A stretch of DNA of 57,787 nucleotides, taken from NCBI GenBank assembly GCA_030591525.1, contig JAUVAV010000018.1, forward strand, positions 1 to 57,787, written 5' to 3'. Positions 26,640 through 34,533 of this stretch are shown in pieces (within the stretch, counting starts at the first letter, position 1; every line of letters starts with the position of its first letter). The notes under the pieces were generated by a model. The model had not been told where the DNA came from and ran no database searches. It saw only the letters and a list, made by a program, of their open reading frames with translations. The position numbers and the translations under genes are program-made. The stretch is from a candidate division FCPU426 bacterium. GTDB lineage: Bacteria > Oederibacteriota > JAAXVQ01 > JAUVAV01.

Positions 26640-27146
26640 TTATTGAACAGTAAATTCTTTCGTTTTCAGAACAGCATCCCCTTGCAGGATTTCAACCGAC
26701 CAGGAGCCGGTCCATTCTTGCATGATGGCTTTGGAACTGTAGGTGCGCCAGGGGGAAGCATTCACTTTGAGTGAAACTTCTGCCATGATCTGATCTCCTT
26801 TTTTCCAACGATGGGTAAGGGAATCGCCTTCTTTGCCGCCTTTGATTTTGGTGTAACAGTAAACACGTTCTACATCAGAAGCAAACGTGTCCGCCACTTC
26901 CTGGGGTTCGCGGTTCTCAATGCTTTTAGCAATGGCAATTTCAATGATTTCGAGAGATGCATCAGTAGCAACCAGTGCTTCTGCTGGTTTGGCTTCTGCT
27001 GGTTTGGCTTCTGCGGCTTTGACATCTGCGGCTTTGACATCTGTGGCTTTGACATCTGCGGCTTTAGTCTCAGATGCCAGGCTGTTGGCTGCGACCATGC
27101 AACCTACAAATAATGTAACCATGAGAATACTGAAAAGCTTTTTCAT
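26640..27146 (-). CDS. DUF2914 secreted protein with KAADV/KPAEA repeats
   Basis: A 168-residue protein with a signal peptide (about 1-24, ending SLA). Residues 27-57 are a low-complexity run of five-residue units KAADV, KATDV and KPAEA. The remainder matches DUF2914: VERVYCYTKI, THRWKKGDQIMAEVSLKV, WRTYSSKAI and GSWSVEIL are the family landmarks. The family is small, periplasmic or surface-exposed and without known function. AAGGGGGA precedes the start and a perfect palindrome lies just upstream in the leader. Confidence 0.85.
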   Translation of the reverse strand: MKKLFSILMVTLFVGCMVAANSLASETKAADVKATDVKAADVKAAEAKPAEAKPAEALVATDASLEIIEIAIAKSIENREPQEVADTFASDVERVYCYTKIKGGKEGDSLTHRWKKGDQIMAEVSLKVNASPWRTYSSKAIMQEWTGSWSVEILQGDAVLKTKEFTVQ

Positions 27147-27168
27147 AGAAATCCCCCTTTTGATTATT

Positions 27169-27186
27169 GCCTGCGTAAACGCAGGC
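27169..27186 (-). promoter_or_regulatory. Perfect palindrome in the DUF2914 leader
   Basis: GCCTGCGTAAACGCAGGC is an eight-base perfect stem with a two-base centre, 23 bases before the start codon. It could be an operator or an mRNA hairpin just ahead of the ribosome-binding site. Confidence 0.4.
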
Positions 27187-27292
27187 GGTGTTACGCAAAT
27201 ATGTATTGTTATATCAATAAAAAGTTAGCCTGGGAAGTAAAAAGGAGGAAAACAGCAAATATTTTATACAGATGTCATATAGTCAATAACTC

Positions 27293-27868
27293 CTAGGGAT
27301 TTAAAGCGGACAAACACCGCTTTTCGGTCAATACCCGGTGCAGGGGCTGGTCGAGCGGTGTCGTAGGAAGCGAATCGATCAACTGTACCTCAAAAGCCAG
27401 GCCCAAACGGAACCCGGGACATTCAGGCAGAAAACGGTCATAAAAACCCTTTCCATATCCCAGGCGATGACAATTCAAATCAAATCCCACGCCAGGAATA
27501 ATCAGCAAAGCAATTTTTTCGGGCACAATCACAGAACCGTTAACCGGTTGCAAGATACCCCGGGGGCCGGGGCGCAAATCGTCGGGATTGTTAAAACTGC
27601 GGAAAACCAGAGAGCGGGTCTTTAAGTTTATAACCGGCGCGGCGAGCGTCTTGCCCGCCGAGATGGCGGCATGCACCAGCCCGGTAGTGGAAACTTCATC
27701 GGGTAGAGAAAGATAGATTCCGATGCATTGCGAAAAAGACCATTCCGGGAGGACTAAAACCTGCTGAACAATACGACGGGAGAAGCTGCGGCGGGCTTCA
27801 GGTTGCAAGGCGCGGCGGGCACGGAGTAATTTTTCGCGGATTGCCGTTTTAGACACAAACTGGGACAT
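27293..27868 (-). CDS. ygfA: 5-formyltetrahydrofolate cyclo-ligase
   Basis: A 191-residue enzyme that converts 5-formyl-THF to 5,10-methenyl-THF using ATP. The N-terminus KTAIREKLLRARRAL and the C-terminal active-site motif GYGKGFYDRFL identify the family. The start at 27868 is preferred over an upstream ATG because it begins one base after the stop of the flavodoxin-fold gene (TAATATG), which suggests coupling. Folate salvage function is well established for the family. Confidence 0.9.
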   Translation of the reverse strand: MSQFVSKTAIREKLLRARRALQPEARRSFSRRIVQQVLVLPEWSFSQCIGIYLSLPDEVSTTGLVHAAISAGKTLAAPVINLKTRSLVFRSFNNPDDLRPGPRGILQPVNGSVIVPEKIALLIIPGVGFDLNCHRLGYGKGFYDRFLPECPGFRLGLAFEVQLIDSLPTTPLDQPLHRVLTEKRCLSALNP

Positions 27869-27869
27869 A

Positions 27870-28448
27870 TTAAAGGCGGCGTTGCAGTTGCCGGCCCAAA
27901 GTACGGGCATGAAGCAAGGCCCGGTTTAGCCGTTGAGCGGCTTGTTTCCCGTCCAGGCCCGGGACCAGCAAACTTTGAGTATATTGAAATCCGATGGTAT
28001 GGAAAAAGGCTTTGGTTTCCCGGGCAATAACCTCAAATTCACCCCGGCGTTGGGAGGCGCAAGTGGAGATGAAATATCCGGGACGTTTCAGACGAAGCCG
28101 GGCGCGGAGCTGAGATTCAAGATACCAGAGAGGCAGGCAGCGGTCGATTACAGCCTTGGTTTGCGCGGGAAATCCGTAAAAATAGACCGGCGCCGCCAGA
28201 ACCAGAGCCTGAGCACGTTCAAACAGCTGAAAAAGCTTTGGCATCCGGTCATGTTGTACGCAGGGTTGATTTTGTTTACAAGTTCGGCATCCCAGGCAGG
28301 GCAGGATTTTTAGTTCGGGAAGCGAGCAGCGTACCACCTCCCATTCACCGGCGGCTTGGACAAAAGCCGAGAGCAAACGGGAGTTGGCGCCGTCCCGGCA
28401 CGGGCTTCCCAGAAGAGCGAGCAATAGCGGCCGGGCAGCGGCAGGCAT
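27870..28448 (-). CDS. Flavodoxin-fold NAD(P)H-dependent FMN reductase / iron-sulfur flavoprotein-like
   Basis: A 192-residue protein with an FMN-binding flavodoxin fold. LLGSPCRDGANSRLL is the phosphate-binding loop and VLAAPVYFYGFPAQTKAVIDR the second flavin loop. Between them CLGCRTCKQNQPC has the C-x2-C-x2-C-x5-C spacing known from iron-sulfur flavoproteins, so it may carry a 4Fe-4S cluster; simpler FMN reductases also carry part of this motif. Gene order (just downstream of fixCX and coupled to the folate gene) suggests an electron-transfer role. Confidence 0.8.
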   Translation of the reverse strand: MPAAARPLLLALLGSPCRDGANSRLLSAFVQAAGEWEVVRCSLPELKILPCLGCRTCKQNQPCVQHDRMPKLFQLFERAQALVLAAPVYFYGFPAQTKAVIDRCLPLWYLESQLRARLRLKRPGYFISTCASQRRGEFEVIARETKAFFHTIGFQYTQSLLVPGLDGKQAAQRLNRALLHARTLGRQLQRRL

Positions 28449-28457
28449 AAAATAAAA

Positions 28458-28736
28458 TCAGCCGAACTTGTATTTTACGCCGAAACCACCCCGGGGATAT
28501 TTCCAATCGATATTTCCATGGGGGCAAATGATACGGCAGGTTCCGCATTCCAAACAGCCTTCAAAAGAAACCAGCACCTCGTTTTTTTCCTTTTCGTGTT
28601 CCCAGCAATCAGCCGGGCAGCCATTGATACAGGGTTTTTCCCGGCATTGGGCGCAGATGGCCTGGTCCTTGACGCTGATATGAGATTGATTGTCCGCATT
28701 AAAGGTTACCAGGAAAAGTTTATCTTCGAGTTTCAT
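28458..28736 (-). CDS. fixX: FixX-like ferredoxin
   Basis: A 92-residue ferredoxin-like protein. CAQCREKPCINGCPADC and CLECGTCRIICP supply two sets of cysteines; the last is a clean 4Fe-4S motif C-x2-C-x2-C-x3-CP. FixX pairs with FixC to move electrons from flavoproteins to the quinone pool. The start overlaps the FixC stop by four bases. Confidence 0.9.
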   Translation of the reverse strand: MKLEDKLFLVTFNADNQSHISVKDQAICAQCREKPCINGCPADCWEHEKEKNEVLVSFEGCLECGTCRIICPHGNIDWKYPRGGFGVKYKFG

Positions 28737-30031
28737 TTCAACTTAAGCCCTCCTTTTACAGCGTCCATGACGGCGCCCCATAGGCCCCTACGCCGGCTTA
28801 CCATTTTTAGAATGCGATTTTGCTTTTCCCGCTTGCCGGCGCCGTCTACGGTAAGAAATTCAGTTCCCGCATCATTCATAAGTTCGGGATAGATATTGAA
28901 AAACTGGGGACTGCTTTCCAGCCAATGCGGCAGCCGCCGGTATTTTTTAAGATCTTTCATTACGAAACTGGCCTCCAGGGCCTGCTGATACCCTGCCAGG
29001 CCGGCGGCGGAAAAATCACCTTTCTCTTTGGCGCGTACAATGGTTTGGCCGGCCAGGATTCCGGATTTTACAGCCAGATTGGAGCCTTCCCGGTGCAGGT
29101 TATCCACCAGCATGGCGGCATCCCCGACTGCCACCCATCCCTCGCCGGATACCCGGGGCACGGCGTGGTAGCCGCCTTCCGGGATTAAATGCGCCAGGTA
29201 CTCCTCGGTTTTACCGCCGGCGATCAAGGGGCGGATACTGGGATGCTCCTTTAAGGCTTCCAGGATATCACTGGTTTTGAGCTTAAGCCGGGCCAGGTCC
29301 GAGACCAGGATGCCCAGCCCCAGAGAAATACTTTCCTGGTTGGAATACAGAAAACCCAGCCCTACTGCGCCTTGGGTAAATGATCCGAAAAGTTCAATGG
29401 ACACGCCCTGGCCCGGTTCCACATTGAACCGGTCGGCAATTTTTTCAGCGGGCAGGGAAATAATCTCTTTGACCGAAGAGGCCACTTGGTTAGGTTTGAT
29501 TTCGGGATGCACGCCCAAGTCCCGGAGCAGCAGGGAATTCACGCCGTCTGCGATTACGACTACCTCGGCGTTTAAATCCCCGTCGTCCAGACTGGTATGC
29601 ACGCCTACTACTTTACCGTTTTCCTGCAGCAAGGATTCAACCGTGGCCTCGGTAAGCAGCATAACACCGGCTTGCTCGGCCTGCTCGGAGAGCCAGCGGT
29701 CGAATTTGGACCGGAAAACAGACCAACAGTTGGGAGTCTCAGGGGCAAAGGATTGGCTGCGGACGCCGCCTCCCATATGGCCGTTCGGACCAAGGAGCCA
29801 ATAGCGCTGCTCTACAATGGCTCGCTCGACCGGAGCCTGCTTCCAAAATTCCGGCAACAGTTGATCCAGGGGGTGACGGTAGAAAATCCCGCCCATGACA
29901 TTTTTAGAGCCGGCGAAAGCTCCCCGCTCCAGCACGGCTACTTCCAATCCGGCTTGAGCCATGGCAATGGCGGCAGTCAGGCCGGCCGGGCCGGCTCCGA
30001 CCACGATGGCATCGAATTTCTCATCTGCCAT
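28733..30031 (-). CDS. fixC: FixC-like electron-transfer flavoprotein:quinone oxidoreductase
   Basis: A 432-residue FAD protein. The N-terminal Rossmann motif DAIVVGAGPAGLTAAIAMAQ and the FAD-binding GDAAMLVDNLHREGSN are clear, as is the family segment NVMGGIFYRHPLDQL. In characterised organisms FixC/FixX accept electrons from the FixAB electron-transfer flavoprotein. Neither fixA nor fixB is in this window, so the electron donor is unknown. Overlaps fixX by four bases. Confidence 0.9.
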   Translation of the reverse strand: MADEKFDAIVVGAGPAGLTAAIAMAQAGLEVAVLERGAFAGSKNVMGGIFYRHPLDQLLPEFWKQAPVERAIVEQRYWLLGPNGHMGGGVRSQSFAPETPNCWSVFRSKFDRWLSEQAEQAGVMLLTEATVESLLQENGKVVGVHTSLDDGDLNAEVVVIADGVNSLLLRDLGVHPEIKPNQVASSVKEIISLPAEKIADRFNVEPGQGVSIELFGSFTQGAVGLGFLYSNQESISLGLGILVSDLARLKLKTSDILEALKEHPSIRPLIAGGKTEEYLAHLIPEGGYHAVPRVSGEGWVAVGDAAMLVDNLHREGSNLAVKSGILAGQTIVRAKEKGDFSAAGLAGYQQALEASFVMKDLKKYRRLPHWLESSPQFFNIYPELMNDAGTEFLTVDGAGKREKQNRILKMVSRRRGLWGAVMDAVKGGLKLK

Positions 30032-30137
30032 TATAACCTCCAGAAAAATGCAGTGATTAAGATAAACGGGCTACATAATATTAAAATTATCCAGAGGAGT
30101 CAACCGGAAAAAACAGAAGCGGAGAGCTTTCGGAGAC

Positions 30138-30455
30138 TTAAGGTTTGGGGGACATGAAGCTGGTCACCAGGAGAGGGGTAGTCCCATGGTTATGAATGGA
30201 ATGAACCGCTTCGGGGGGGACGAAAGTCACGGAATGCGGTTGGGCCAGCACCGATTCCACGCCCACCGAGATGAGAGCCTCTCCTTCAATCACAGATAAA
30301 AACTCGCCGGAAAAAGGATGGGTATGGTCGGACATAGATTGTCCGGGTTTAAAGCTGTAGAGGAATAGCACTGCATTATCCGAAGCCAGAACTACCGAAC
30401 GCCCAAAACGGTCGGGTTGGAGATTAATGTGATCTTTCAGTTCCTCGAGTCTCAA
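30138..30455 (-). CDS. Small cupin-domain protein
   Basis: A 105-residue single-cupin protein. Motif 1 is visible as HTHPFSGEFLSVIEGEA (two His and a Glu) and motif 2 as PPEAVHSIHN. The fold binds a divalent metal and is used for many roles, including small-molecule sensing and isomerisation. Nothing nearby fixes the substrate. It is in the same direction as fixC and ends 107 bases before it. Confidence 0.82.
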   Translation of the reverse strand: MRLEELKDHINLQPDRFGRSVVLASDNAVLFLYSFKPGQSMSDHTHPFSGEFLSVIEGEALISVGVESVLAQPHSVTFVPPEAVHSIHNHGTTPLLVTSFMSPKP

Positions 30456-30480
30456 GGGAAATCCTCCTTACCAGGATTGG

Positions 30481-31254
30481 CTATGACCGGTGCCGGTGTC
30501 CGAGCAGTAAAGCTAAAGGGATGAAGATTAAATTCGTCGCCGCAATTATTCCTCCTGCCGGAATCAAGGTGCTTGCCAGGGGATAGCCCGACAATACTAT
30601 TACACTGAAGAATAAAACCAGGAAGACCAGATTGACGATCAATAACTGTACAGGCTGCAACGACGGATTGGAAAGCAGGAACATGTTAAACAGCCAAAAA
30701 ATAGTAAAAACCAGGAGTGCCAGCCAGAAACCTTGTAAGAACAGCGAGGACTTCCAACCGATATTTTTCTGGGCGAGCAGGCCCAGCAATTCAGCCTGGG
30801 AGGCCGCGAGCACAAACAAACGCAGACCGCTGTCCGATATCCTCCAGCCGAGCAGGTGCAGAGGCTGATCGAAGGTGTAGTGATTCGCTGGCTGGGCAGA
30901 GAGCGGGAGGGAAGGCGCCAGCACTTCCACGGCCCCGGAGTCATCGGTAAAAAAGGCCGGGGCTAAAAGCGGCCGGTCTGCATCAGAAAACAAAGGAGAG
31001 TTTTTTTTCTCGGGATCAGCAGAAATGATCGGTCCGGCCAGATAAATATGTTTTCTGAAATCCAGGACGGGTAAAGTTTTAAACACTGAGCAGGATTGCG
31101 GTCCGCGGCTTACGATTTTATAGGCGTTGACATACTGGCTGGGTTTGGAAATACTGGTCATCACCCTAAGCGTTAAAGCGATTAAAGCCAAGGCCACTAC
31201 TATTAAGATGATTCTAACCGTGGGAGGATATAATTTTATTTCTACAGAGGGCAT
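30481..31254 (-). CDS. Membrane protein, unknown function
   Basis: A 257-residue protein read from the inner ATG at 31254, because AAAGGA lies at the right distance before it and inside the slightly longer frame. One N-terminal helix (about 10-32) is followed by a soluble region (about 35-155) containing HIYLAGPIISA, FTDDSGAVEVLAP and LLGWRISDSGLRLFVLA. Three hydrophobic segments close the protein (about 165-190, 200-222 and 226-250), ending in basic residues. The soluble part faintly recalls a GIDE/OB-type domain, but I cannot assign it. Confidence 0.65.
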   Translation of the reverse strand: MPSVEIKLYPPTVRIILIVVALALIALTLRVMTSISKPSQYVNAYKIVSRGPQSCSVFKTLPVLDFRKHIYLAGPIISADPEKKNSPLFSDADRPLLAPAFFTDDSGAVEVLAPSLPLSAQPANHYTFDQPLHLLGWRISDSGLRLFVLAASQAELLGLLAQKNIGWKSSLFLQGFWLALLVFTIFWLFNMFLLSNPSLQPVQLLIVNLVFLVLFFSVIVLSGYPLASTLIPAGGIIAATNLIFIPLALLLGHRHRS

Positions 31255-31385
31255 ATGCACCGTTCCTTTCGTCAAGTGGTTTCTTGGCTAATTATAATGG
31301 GGAAACCTGCTTACCGCAAGTGTTTTCAAAGGTGAAATTTTTACTTGTCGGAGTATGGCACAGGGGTTATAATCTCATCCGCTTT

Positions 31386-31462
<77 letters not shown>

Positions 31463-31549
31463 GATTTTTTCGCAAAGCGAAAAAATCAGAGCATTTGAGA
31501 GTAGAGAATAGAGAATAGAAAAAGCTCAAATGCGGTCTACTTTCTACTA
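31463..31549. repeat. tRNA-associated dyad repeat, copy 1
   Basis: Directly after the CCA end: hairpin ATTTTTTCGC/GCGAAAAAAT, then GCATTTGAG and CTCAAATGC as a second inverted pair, enclosing a purine-rich run of TAGAGAA units. GGTCTACTTTCTAC closes the element. Near-identical copies follow three more tRNA units. Confidence 0.8.
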
Positions 31550-31567
31550 TCAAATTTCGATGGTTTT

Positions 31568-31645
31568 ATGTCCATAGCTCAATTGGATAGAGCGTCTGAC
31601 TATGAATCGGAAGGCTAGGGGCTTCGACTCCTCTTGGGCGCACCA
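31568..31645 (+). pseudogene. Diverged tRNA-Arg copy (anticodon ATG), probably decayed
   Basis: About 92% identical to the tRNA-Arg(ACG) upstream and clearly a tandem duplicate. Changes: the acceptor 5' strand ATGTCCA leaves one mismatch and two G-T pairs, the anticodon loop is CTATGAA (anticodon ATG, nominally His), and a C insertion gives an eight-base T loop. The CCA end is retained. The T-loop insertion argues for a pseudogene. Confidence 0.75.
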
Positions 31646-31735
31646 GATTTTTTCGCAACGCGAAAAAATCAGAGCATTTGAAAGTAGAGAGTAGAGAATA
31701 GAAAAAGCTCAAATGCGGTCTATTTTCTATTTTCG
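31646..31735. repeat. tRNA-associated dyad repeat, copy 2
   Basis: Same architecture as copy 1 after the decayed tRNA: ATTTTTTCGC/GCGAAAAAAT hairpin, GCATTTGA and CTCAAATGC pair, TAGAGAATAG-type purine run. The tRNA plus repeat was therefore duplicated as one unit. Confidence 0.8.
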
Positions 31736-31771
31736 TAATATATTAGCCTTGCGTTATGATATCATTGGTGA

Positions 31772-31858
31772 ATGTAGGGGCCGCCCCCTGTGGCGGCCCT
31801 CTGGGTTCATGATCACGCATATTCGATATTGGGCGGGCACAGGGGCCCGCCCCTACAT
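31772..31858. repeat. GC-rich palindromic repeat
   Basis: ATGTAGGGGCCGCCCC at the left and GGGGCCCGCCCCTACAT at the right form an imperfect palindrome of about 87 bases between the tRNA repeats and tadA. A similar but different palindrome lies at 34456-34510. Confidence 0.65.
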
Positions 31859-31922
31859 AAGCAGAGCACAATTAAAGATGTCAAACCCCAGGGGGAGTGG
31901 GGGAGATATTCCCCAATGAAAT

Positions 31923-32399
31923 ATGCCGCTTACTTTAGATGAAAAGTTTATGTCCCTGGCGCTTCGCCAGGCGAGGAAAGCATATCAGGCCGGCGAGGTT
32001 CCGGTAGGCGCAGTAGTGGTTTACCAAGGCAAGGTTATCGGCCGCGGCTATAACCAAGTGGAAGCCCGGCAGGATGCTTCCCAACATGCCGAGATGATCG
32101 CCCTGAGACAGGCAGCACGTCATTTAAAAAGCTGGCGTTTGCCAGAGTGCCGCCTGTATGTTACTTTAGAGCCATGCGCTATGTGCGCCGGTGCAATGGT
32201 TTGGTTCCGTATAGAAGAAATTGTATATGGCGCGGCAGATCCCAAGGCCGGGGCCTGCGGCTCAGTGCTTAAAGTCGCGGGTAATAAACAATTAAACCAT
32301 TGTCCCGGAATAAAAGCCGGGATAATGGAGAAGCCCTGTCAAGAATTGCTCAAAGAATTTTTTAAGCAAGTCAGAACCCGAACGGGCAAAAAAATGTAA
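31923..32399 (+). CDS. tadA: tRNA-specific adenosine deaminase TadA
   Basis: A 158-residue zinc deaminase that converts A34 to inosine in tRNA-Arg(ACG), letting it read CGU, CGC and CGA. The zinc and catalytic motif is complete: HAE (H55, E57) and PCAMC (C85, C88). Length is normal. The stop codon ends one base before tRNA-Ser(GGA), so the enzyme gene lies within the tRNA island, and its substrate tRNA is the first gene of that island. Confidence 0.95.
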   Translation: MPLTLDEKFMSLALRQARKAYQAGEVPVGAVVVYQGKVIGRGYNQVEARQDASQHAEMIALRQAARHLKSWRLPECRLYVTLEPCAMCAGAMVWFRIEEIVYGAADPKAGACGSVLKVAGNKQLNHCPGIKAGIMEKPCQELLKEFFKQVRTRTGKKM

Positions 32400-32400
32400 C

Positions 32401-32490
32401 GGAGAGATGTCCGAGCCCGGTTTAAGGAGCACGACTGGAAATCGTGTAGGCGTAACCGTCTCGAGGGTTCAAATCCCTCTCTCTCCGCCA
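32401..32490 (+). tRNA. tRNA-Ser (GGA)
   Basis: A 90-base class II tRNA with encoded CCA: acceptor GGAGAGA/TCTCTCC, anticodon stem CACGA/TCGTG with loop CTGGAAA, long variable arm and T loop TTCAAAT. It begins immediately after the tadA stop codon. Confidence 0.95.
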
Positions 32491-32585
32491 GATTTTTTCG
32501 CATTGCGAAAAAATCAGAGCATTTGAGAGTAGAAAGTAGAAAATAGAAAAAGCTCAAATGCGGTCTACTTTCTATTCTCTATTTT
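32491..32585. repeat. tRNA-associated dyad repeat, copy 3
   Basis: Follows tRNA-Ser(GGA) with the same hairpin (ATTTTTTCGC/GCGAAAAAAT), GAGCATTTGAGAGTAGA, GAAAAAGCTCAAATGCGG and pyrimidine-rich tail. Confidence 0.8.
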
Positions 32586-32595
32586 CGGTAGTTTT

Positions 32596-32672
32596 GCGCC
32601 CATAGCTCAATTGGATAGAGCGTCTGACTTCGGATCAGAAGGTTAGGGGTTCGATTCCTCTTGGGCGCGCCA
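32596..32672 (+). tRNA. tRNA-Arg (TCG)
   Basis: A 77-base cloverleaf with encoded CCA. The body is almost identical to tRNA-Arg(ACG); the anticodon loop is CTTCGGA and the discriminator base is G. The pair looks like a duplication followed by a change at position 34. Confidence 0.95.
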
Positions 32673-32776
32673 GCAAATTTCGCTATTATGAAATTTGCTG
32701 AGAAGTTGAAAAACGAGAATAGAAAAAATTTATTTAGGGCTGTTTTTTCAGTTTTCGATTTTCAGTTTTCACACAT
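32673..32776. repeat. Variant spacer hairpin after tRNA-Arg (TCG)
   Basis: GCAAATTTCGC and GAAATTTGC form a hairpin in the position occupied by the ATTTTTTCGC hairpin elsewhere. The remaining spacer (GAAAAAACGAGAATAG-like, then T-rich) is only loosely related to the other copies. Confidence 0.5.
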
Positions 32777-32853
32777 GGGGCAGTAGCTCAGTTTGGGAGA
32801 GCGCCGCGTTCGCATCGCGGAGGCCGACGGTTCGATCCCGTTCTGCTCCACCA
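32777..32853 (+). tRNA. tRNA-Ala (CGC)
   Basis: A 77-base cloverleaf with encoded CCA: acceptor GGGGCAG/CTGCTCC, anticodon stem CCGCG/CGCGG, loop TTCGCAT, T loop TTCGATC. All stems are intact. Confidence 0.95.
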
Positions 32854-32947
32854 AGAATTTCGCGGAGCGAAATTCAGAGCATTTGAGAGTAGAAAGTAGA
32901 GAATAGAAAAAGCTCAAATGCGGTCTACTTTCAACTCTCGACTCTCT
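32854..32947. repeat. tRNA-associated dyad repeat, copy 4
   Basis: After tRNA-Ala: hairpin GAATTTCGC/GCGAAATTC replaces the T-rich one, then the GAGCATTTGAGAGTAGA and GAAAAAGCTCAAATGCGG core is conserved. Confidence 0.8.
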
Positions 32948-33032
32948 GGATTTGGGCTTCGATTAAATTACCCCGTACTGAAGTGCGGGAATTTGATCCG
33001 AGTTGTGGATCATTTATGTAAATACCGCCTTT

Positions 33033-33079
33033 CCGCTTTCGCGAAAAGGTCCCCGGCTTTCAAGCCGGGGATGAAGCGG
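33033..33079. repeat. Nested hairpin before tRNA-Ser (CGA)
   Basis: TCCCCGGCTT and AAGCCGGGGA form a perfect ten-base stem with a two-base loop, enclosed by CCGCTT/AAGCGG. There is no T-run; the 155-base spacer around it holds no gene. Confidence 0.55.
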
Positions 33080-33108
33080 CTAACGTATTAAGATAACCAG
33101 CCAGAAAC

Positions 33109-33200
33109 GGAGAGGTGGCCGAGTCCGGTTTAAGGCGGCAGACTCGAAATCTGTTGTACTCGTAAGGGTACCCGGGGTTCGAATCCCTGCCTCTCCGCCA
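33109..33200 (+). tRNA. tRNA-Ser (CGA)
   Basis: A 92-base class II tRNA with encoded CCA: acceptor GGAGAGG/CCTCTCC, anticodon loop CTCGAAA, long variable arm, T loop TTCGAAT. It lies only 27 bases before the next start codon, and the dyad repeat after it is eroded. Confidence 0.95.
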
Positions 33201-33227
33201 GATTTTTCCGTGAGAAAAGCGGAGCAA

Positions 33228-34418
33228 ATGAATATTCTTTTTCTCTCACCCATAGTTCCTTACCCCCTGGTAGACGGCGATCGCCAGCGCGCCTACCATC
33301 TGCTCCGGCATTTGGCCCGTGGGCACCGAGTACACCTGCTTTGTTTTCTCCGAAGTCCGGAGGAAAGAAAAAATCTGCAGCTATTAAAAAAAGTATGCGC
33401 CGTGGTGGAGGGCGTGGAGATAACCCGTGGGGAGATTATATGCAACTGCTTAAAAGCCTGGCCGGGCCGGCAGCCGCTGAATGTCGCGGCCTTTCAATCA
33501 AAGAAGATGCGGGGCAGAGTGCGGCAGGCAATAAAGCAATACAGCATAGATGTGAGTCACGCCTACCGGCTGCGCATGGCGCCTTATGCCCTGGAAGCCC
33601 ATCCGGGGAGGCGAGTACTGGATTATACGGATTCGCTGGCGCGCTATTTTCAAACGCGGGCGAAAGTAAAAAATCCCTGGTGGAAGCAGCGCTATTTAAA
33701 GCGCGAAATACAACGCTTAGAGGAATATGAAGCATGGGTTTCCAAACAGTTCGATACCTGCCTGATTTCCTCAGAGCGGGACCGCGAGGCCCTGTATCAG
33801 CTCGGAGCGGCCGGGAATATCGAGGTGATAACCAACGGCGTGGATACGAAAGCCTTAACCCCTCGCGCTAAACTGGTGCCAACGCCGGAGTTGCTTTTTG
33901 TTGGAAATATGCGGTATGTTCCCAACCAAGAGGGGCTTAGGAAATTTTGCGAGGAGATTTGGCCGCGGATCCGGGCCGAAATGCCGCAAGCCCATCTGAC
34001 CATAGTCGGCCAAAAACCTGCGGCCCGGGACCGGGCATGGCAATATGCGGGAGTAAAATTTGCCGGAGTAGTACCGCGGCTGGAGCCTTTTTTTCACCAG
34101 GCCCGGGCTGCGATTTGTCCTCTGGACATAGCCACTGGCCGCCAGTTCAAGGTTTTGGAATATTTTGCGGCCGGCATACCGGCTGTGGTTACACCGATAG
34201 TAGCGGAGAATCTCCAGGTTGAGGGTGAAAAACATCTTCTGGTTGGCAGTACACCCACGGAATTTGCCCAACAGGTAATCAGACTATGCCGGGATGACGG
34301 TCTGGCGGAACGGCTTCGCCAAGCGGCCCGAAATTTGGCCCGGAAAGAGTATGACTGGTCCGTGCCGGCCGGTCGGATGGATAAACTTTATCAAAGGTTA
34401 ATTTCTTCTGTTCTATAA
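33228..34418 (+). CDS. Glycosyltransferase, PEP-CTERM/EpsH1-associated type
   Basis: A 396-residue GT-B-fold glycosyltransferase. The N-terminus NILFLSPIVPYPLVDGDRQR, the central YTDSLARYFQTRA and the C-terminal PLDIATGRQFKVLEYFAAG resemble the sugar transferases found with exosortase/EpsH1 loci. The ATG at 33228 (GGAG just upstream) is preferred to a GTG at 33210 that would lie in the tRNA-repeat remnant. It probably adds a sugar to a lipid-linked surface glycan built with the neighbouring transferase genes. No exosortase is present in the window. Confidence 0.88.
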   Translation: MNILFLSPIVPYPLVDGDRQRAYHLLRHLARGHRVHLLCFLRSPEERKNLQLLKKVCAVVEGVEITRGEIICNCLKAWPGRQPLNVAAFQSKKMRGRVRQAIKQYSIDVSHAYRLRMAPYALEAHPGRRVLDYTDSLARYFQTRAKVKNPWWKQRYLKREIQRLEEYEAWVSKQFDTCLISSERDREALYQLGAAGNIEVITNGVDTKALTPRAKLVPTPELLFVGNMRYVPNQEGLRKFCEEIWPRIRAEMPQAHLTIVGQKPAARDRAWQYAGVKFAGVVPRLEPFFHQARAAICPLDIATGRQFKVLEYFAAGIPAVVTPIVAENLQVEGEKHLLVGSTPTEFAQQVIRLCRDDGLAERLRQAARNLARKEYDWSVPAGRMDKLYQRLISSVL

Positions 34419-34455
34419 ATAGTTACCGGTGTAAAATTTGCAATGATAAGGTTTT

Positions 34456-34510
34456 ACGTAGGGGCGGACTTTCTTGTCCTGAGCTTGCCGCAGGGCATGT
34501 CCGCCCACCC
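34456..34510. repeat. Palindromic repeat ACGTAGGGGCGGAC
   Basis: GGGGCGGAC at the left and GTCCGCCC at the right, with TTGTCCTGAGCTTGCC between, form an imperfect palindrome in the gap before the membrane transferase. It is a typical intergenic repeat without coding potential. Confidence 0.55.
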
Positions 34511-34533
34511 GCAAAAATAATAAGGAAGGACAT

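Noticed and set aside
31713-31919. Short plus-strand frame between tRNA repeats and tadA
   Set aside because: Consists of the dyad repeat and a GC-rich palindrome; no family resemblance.
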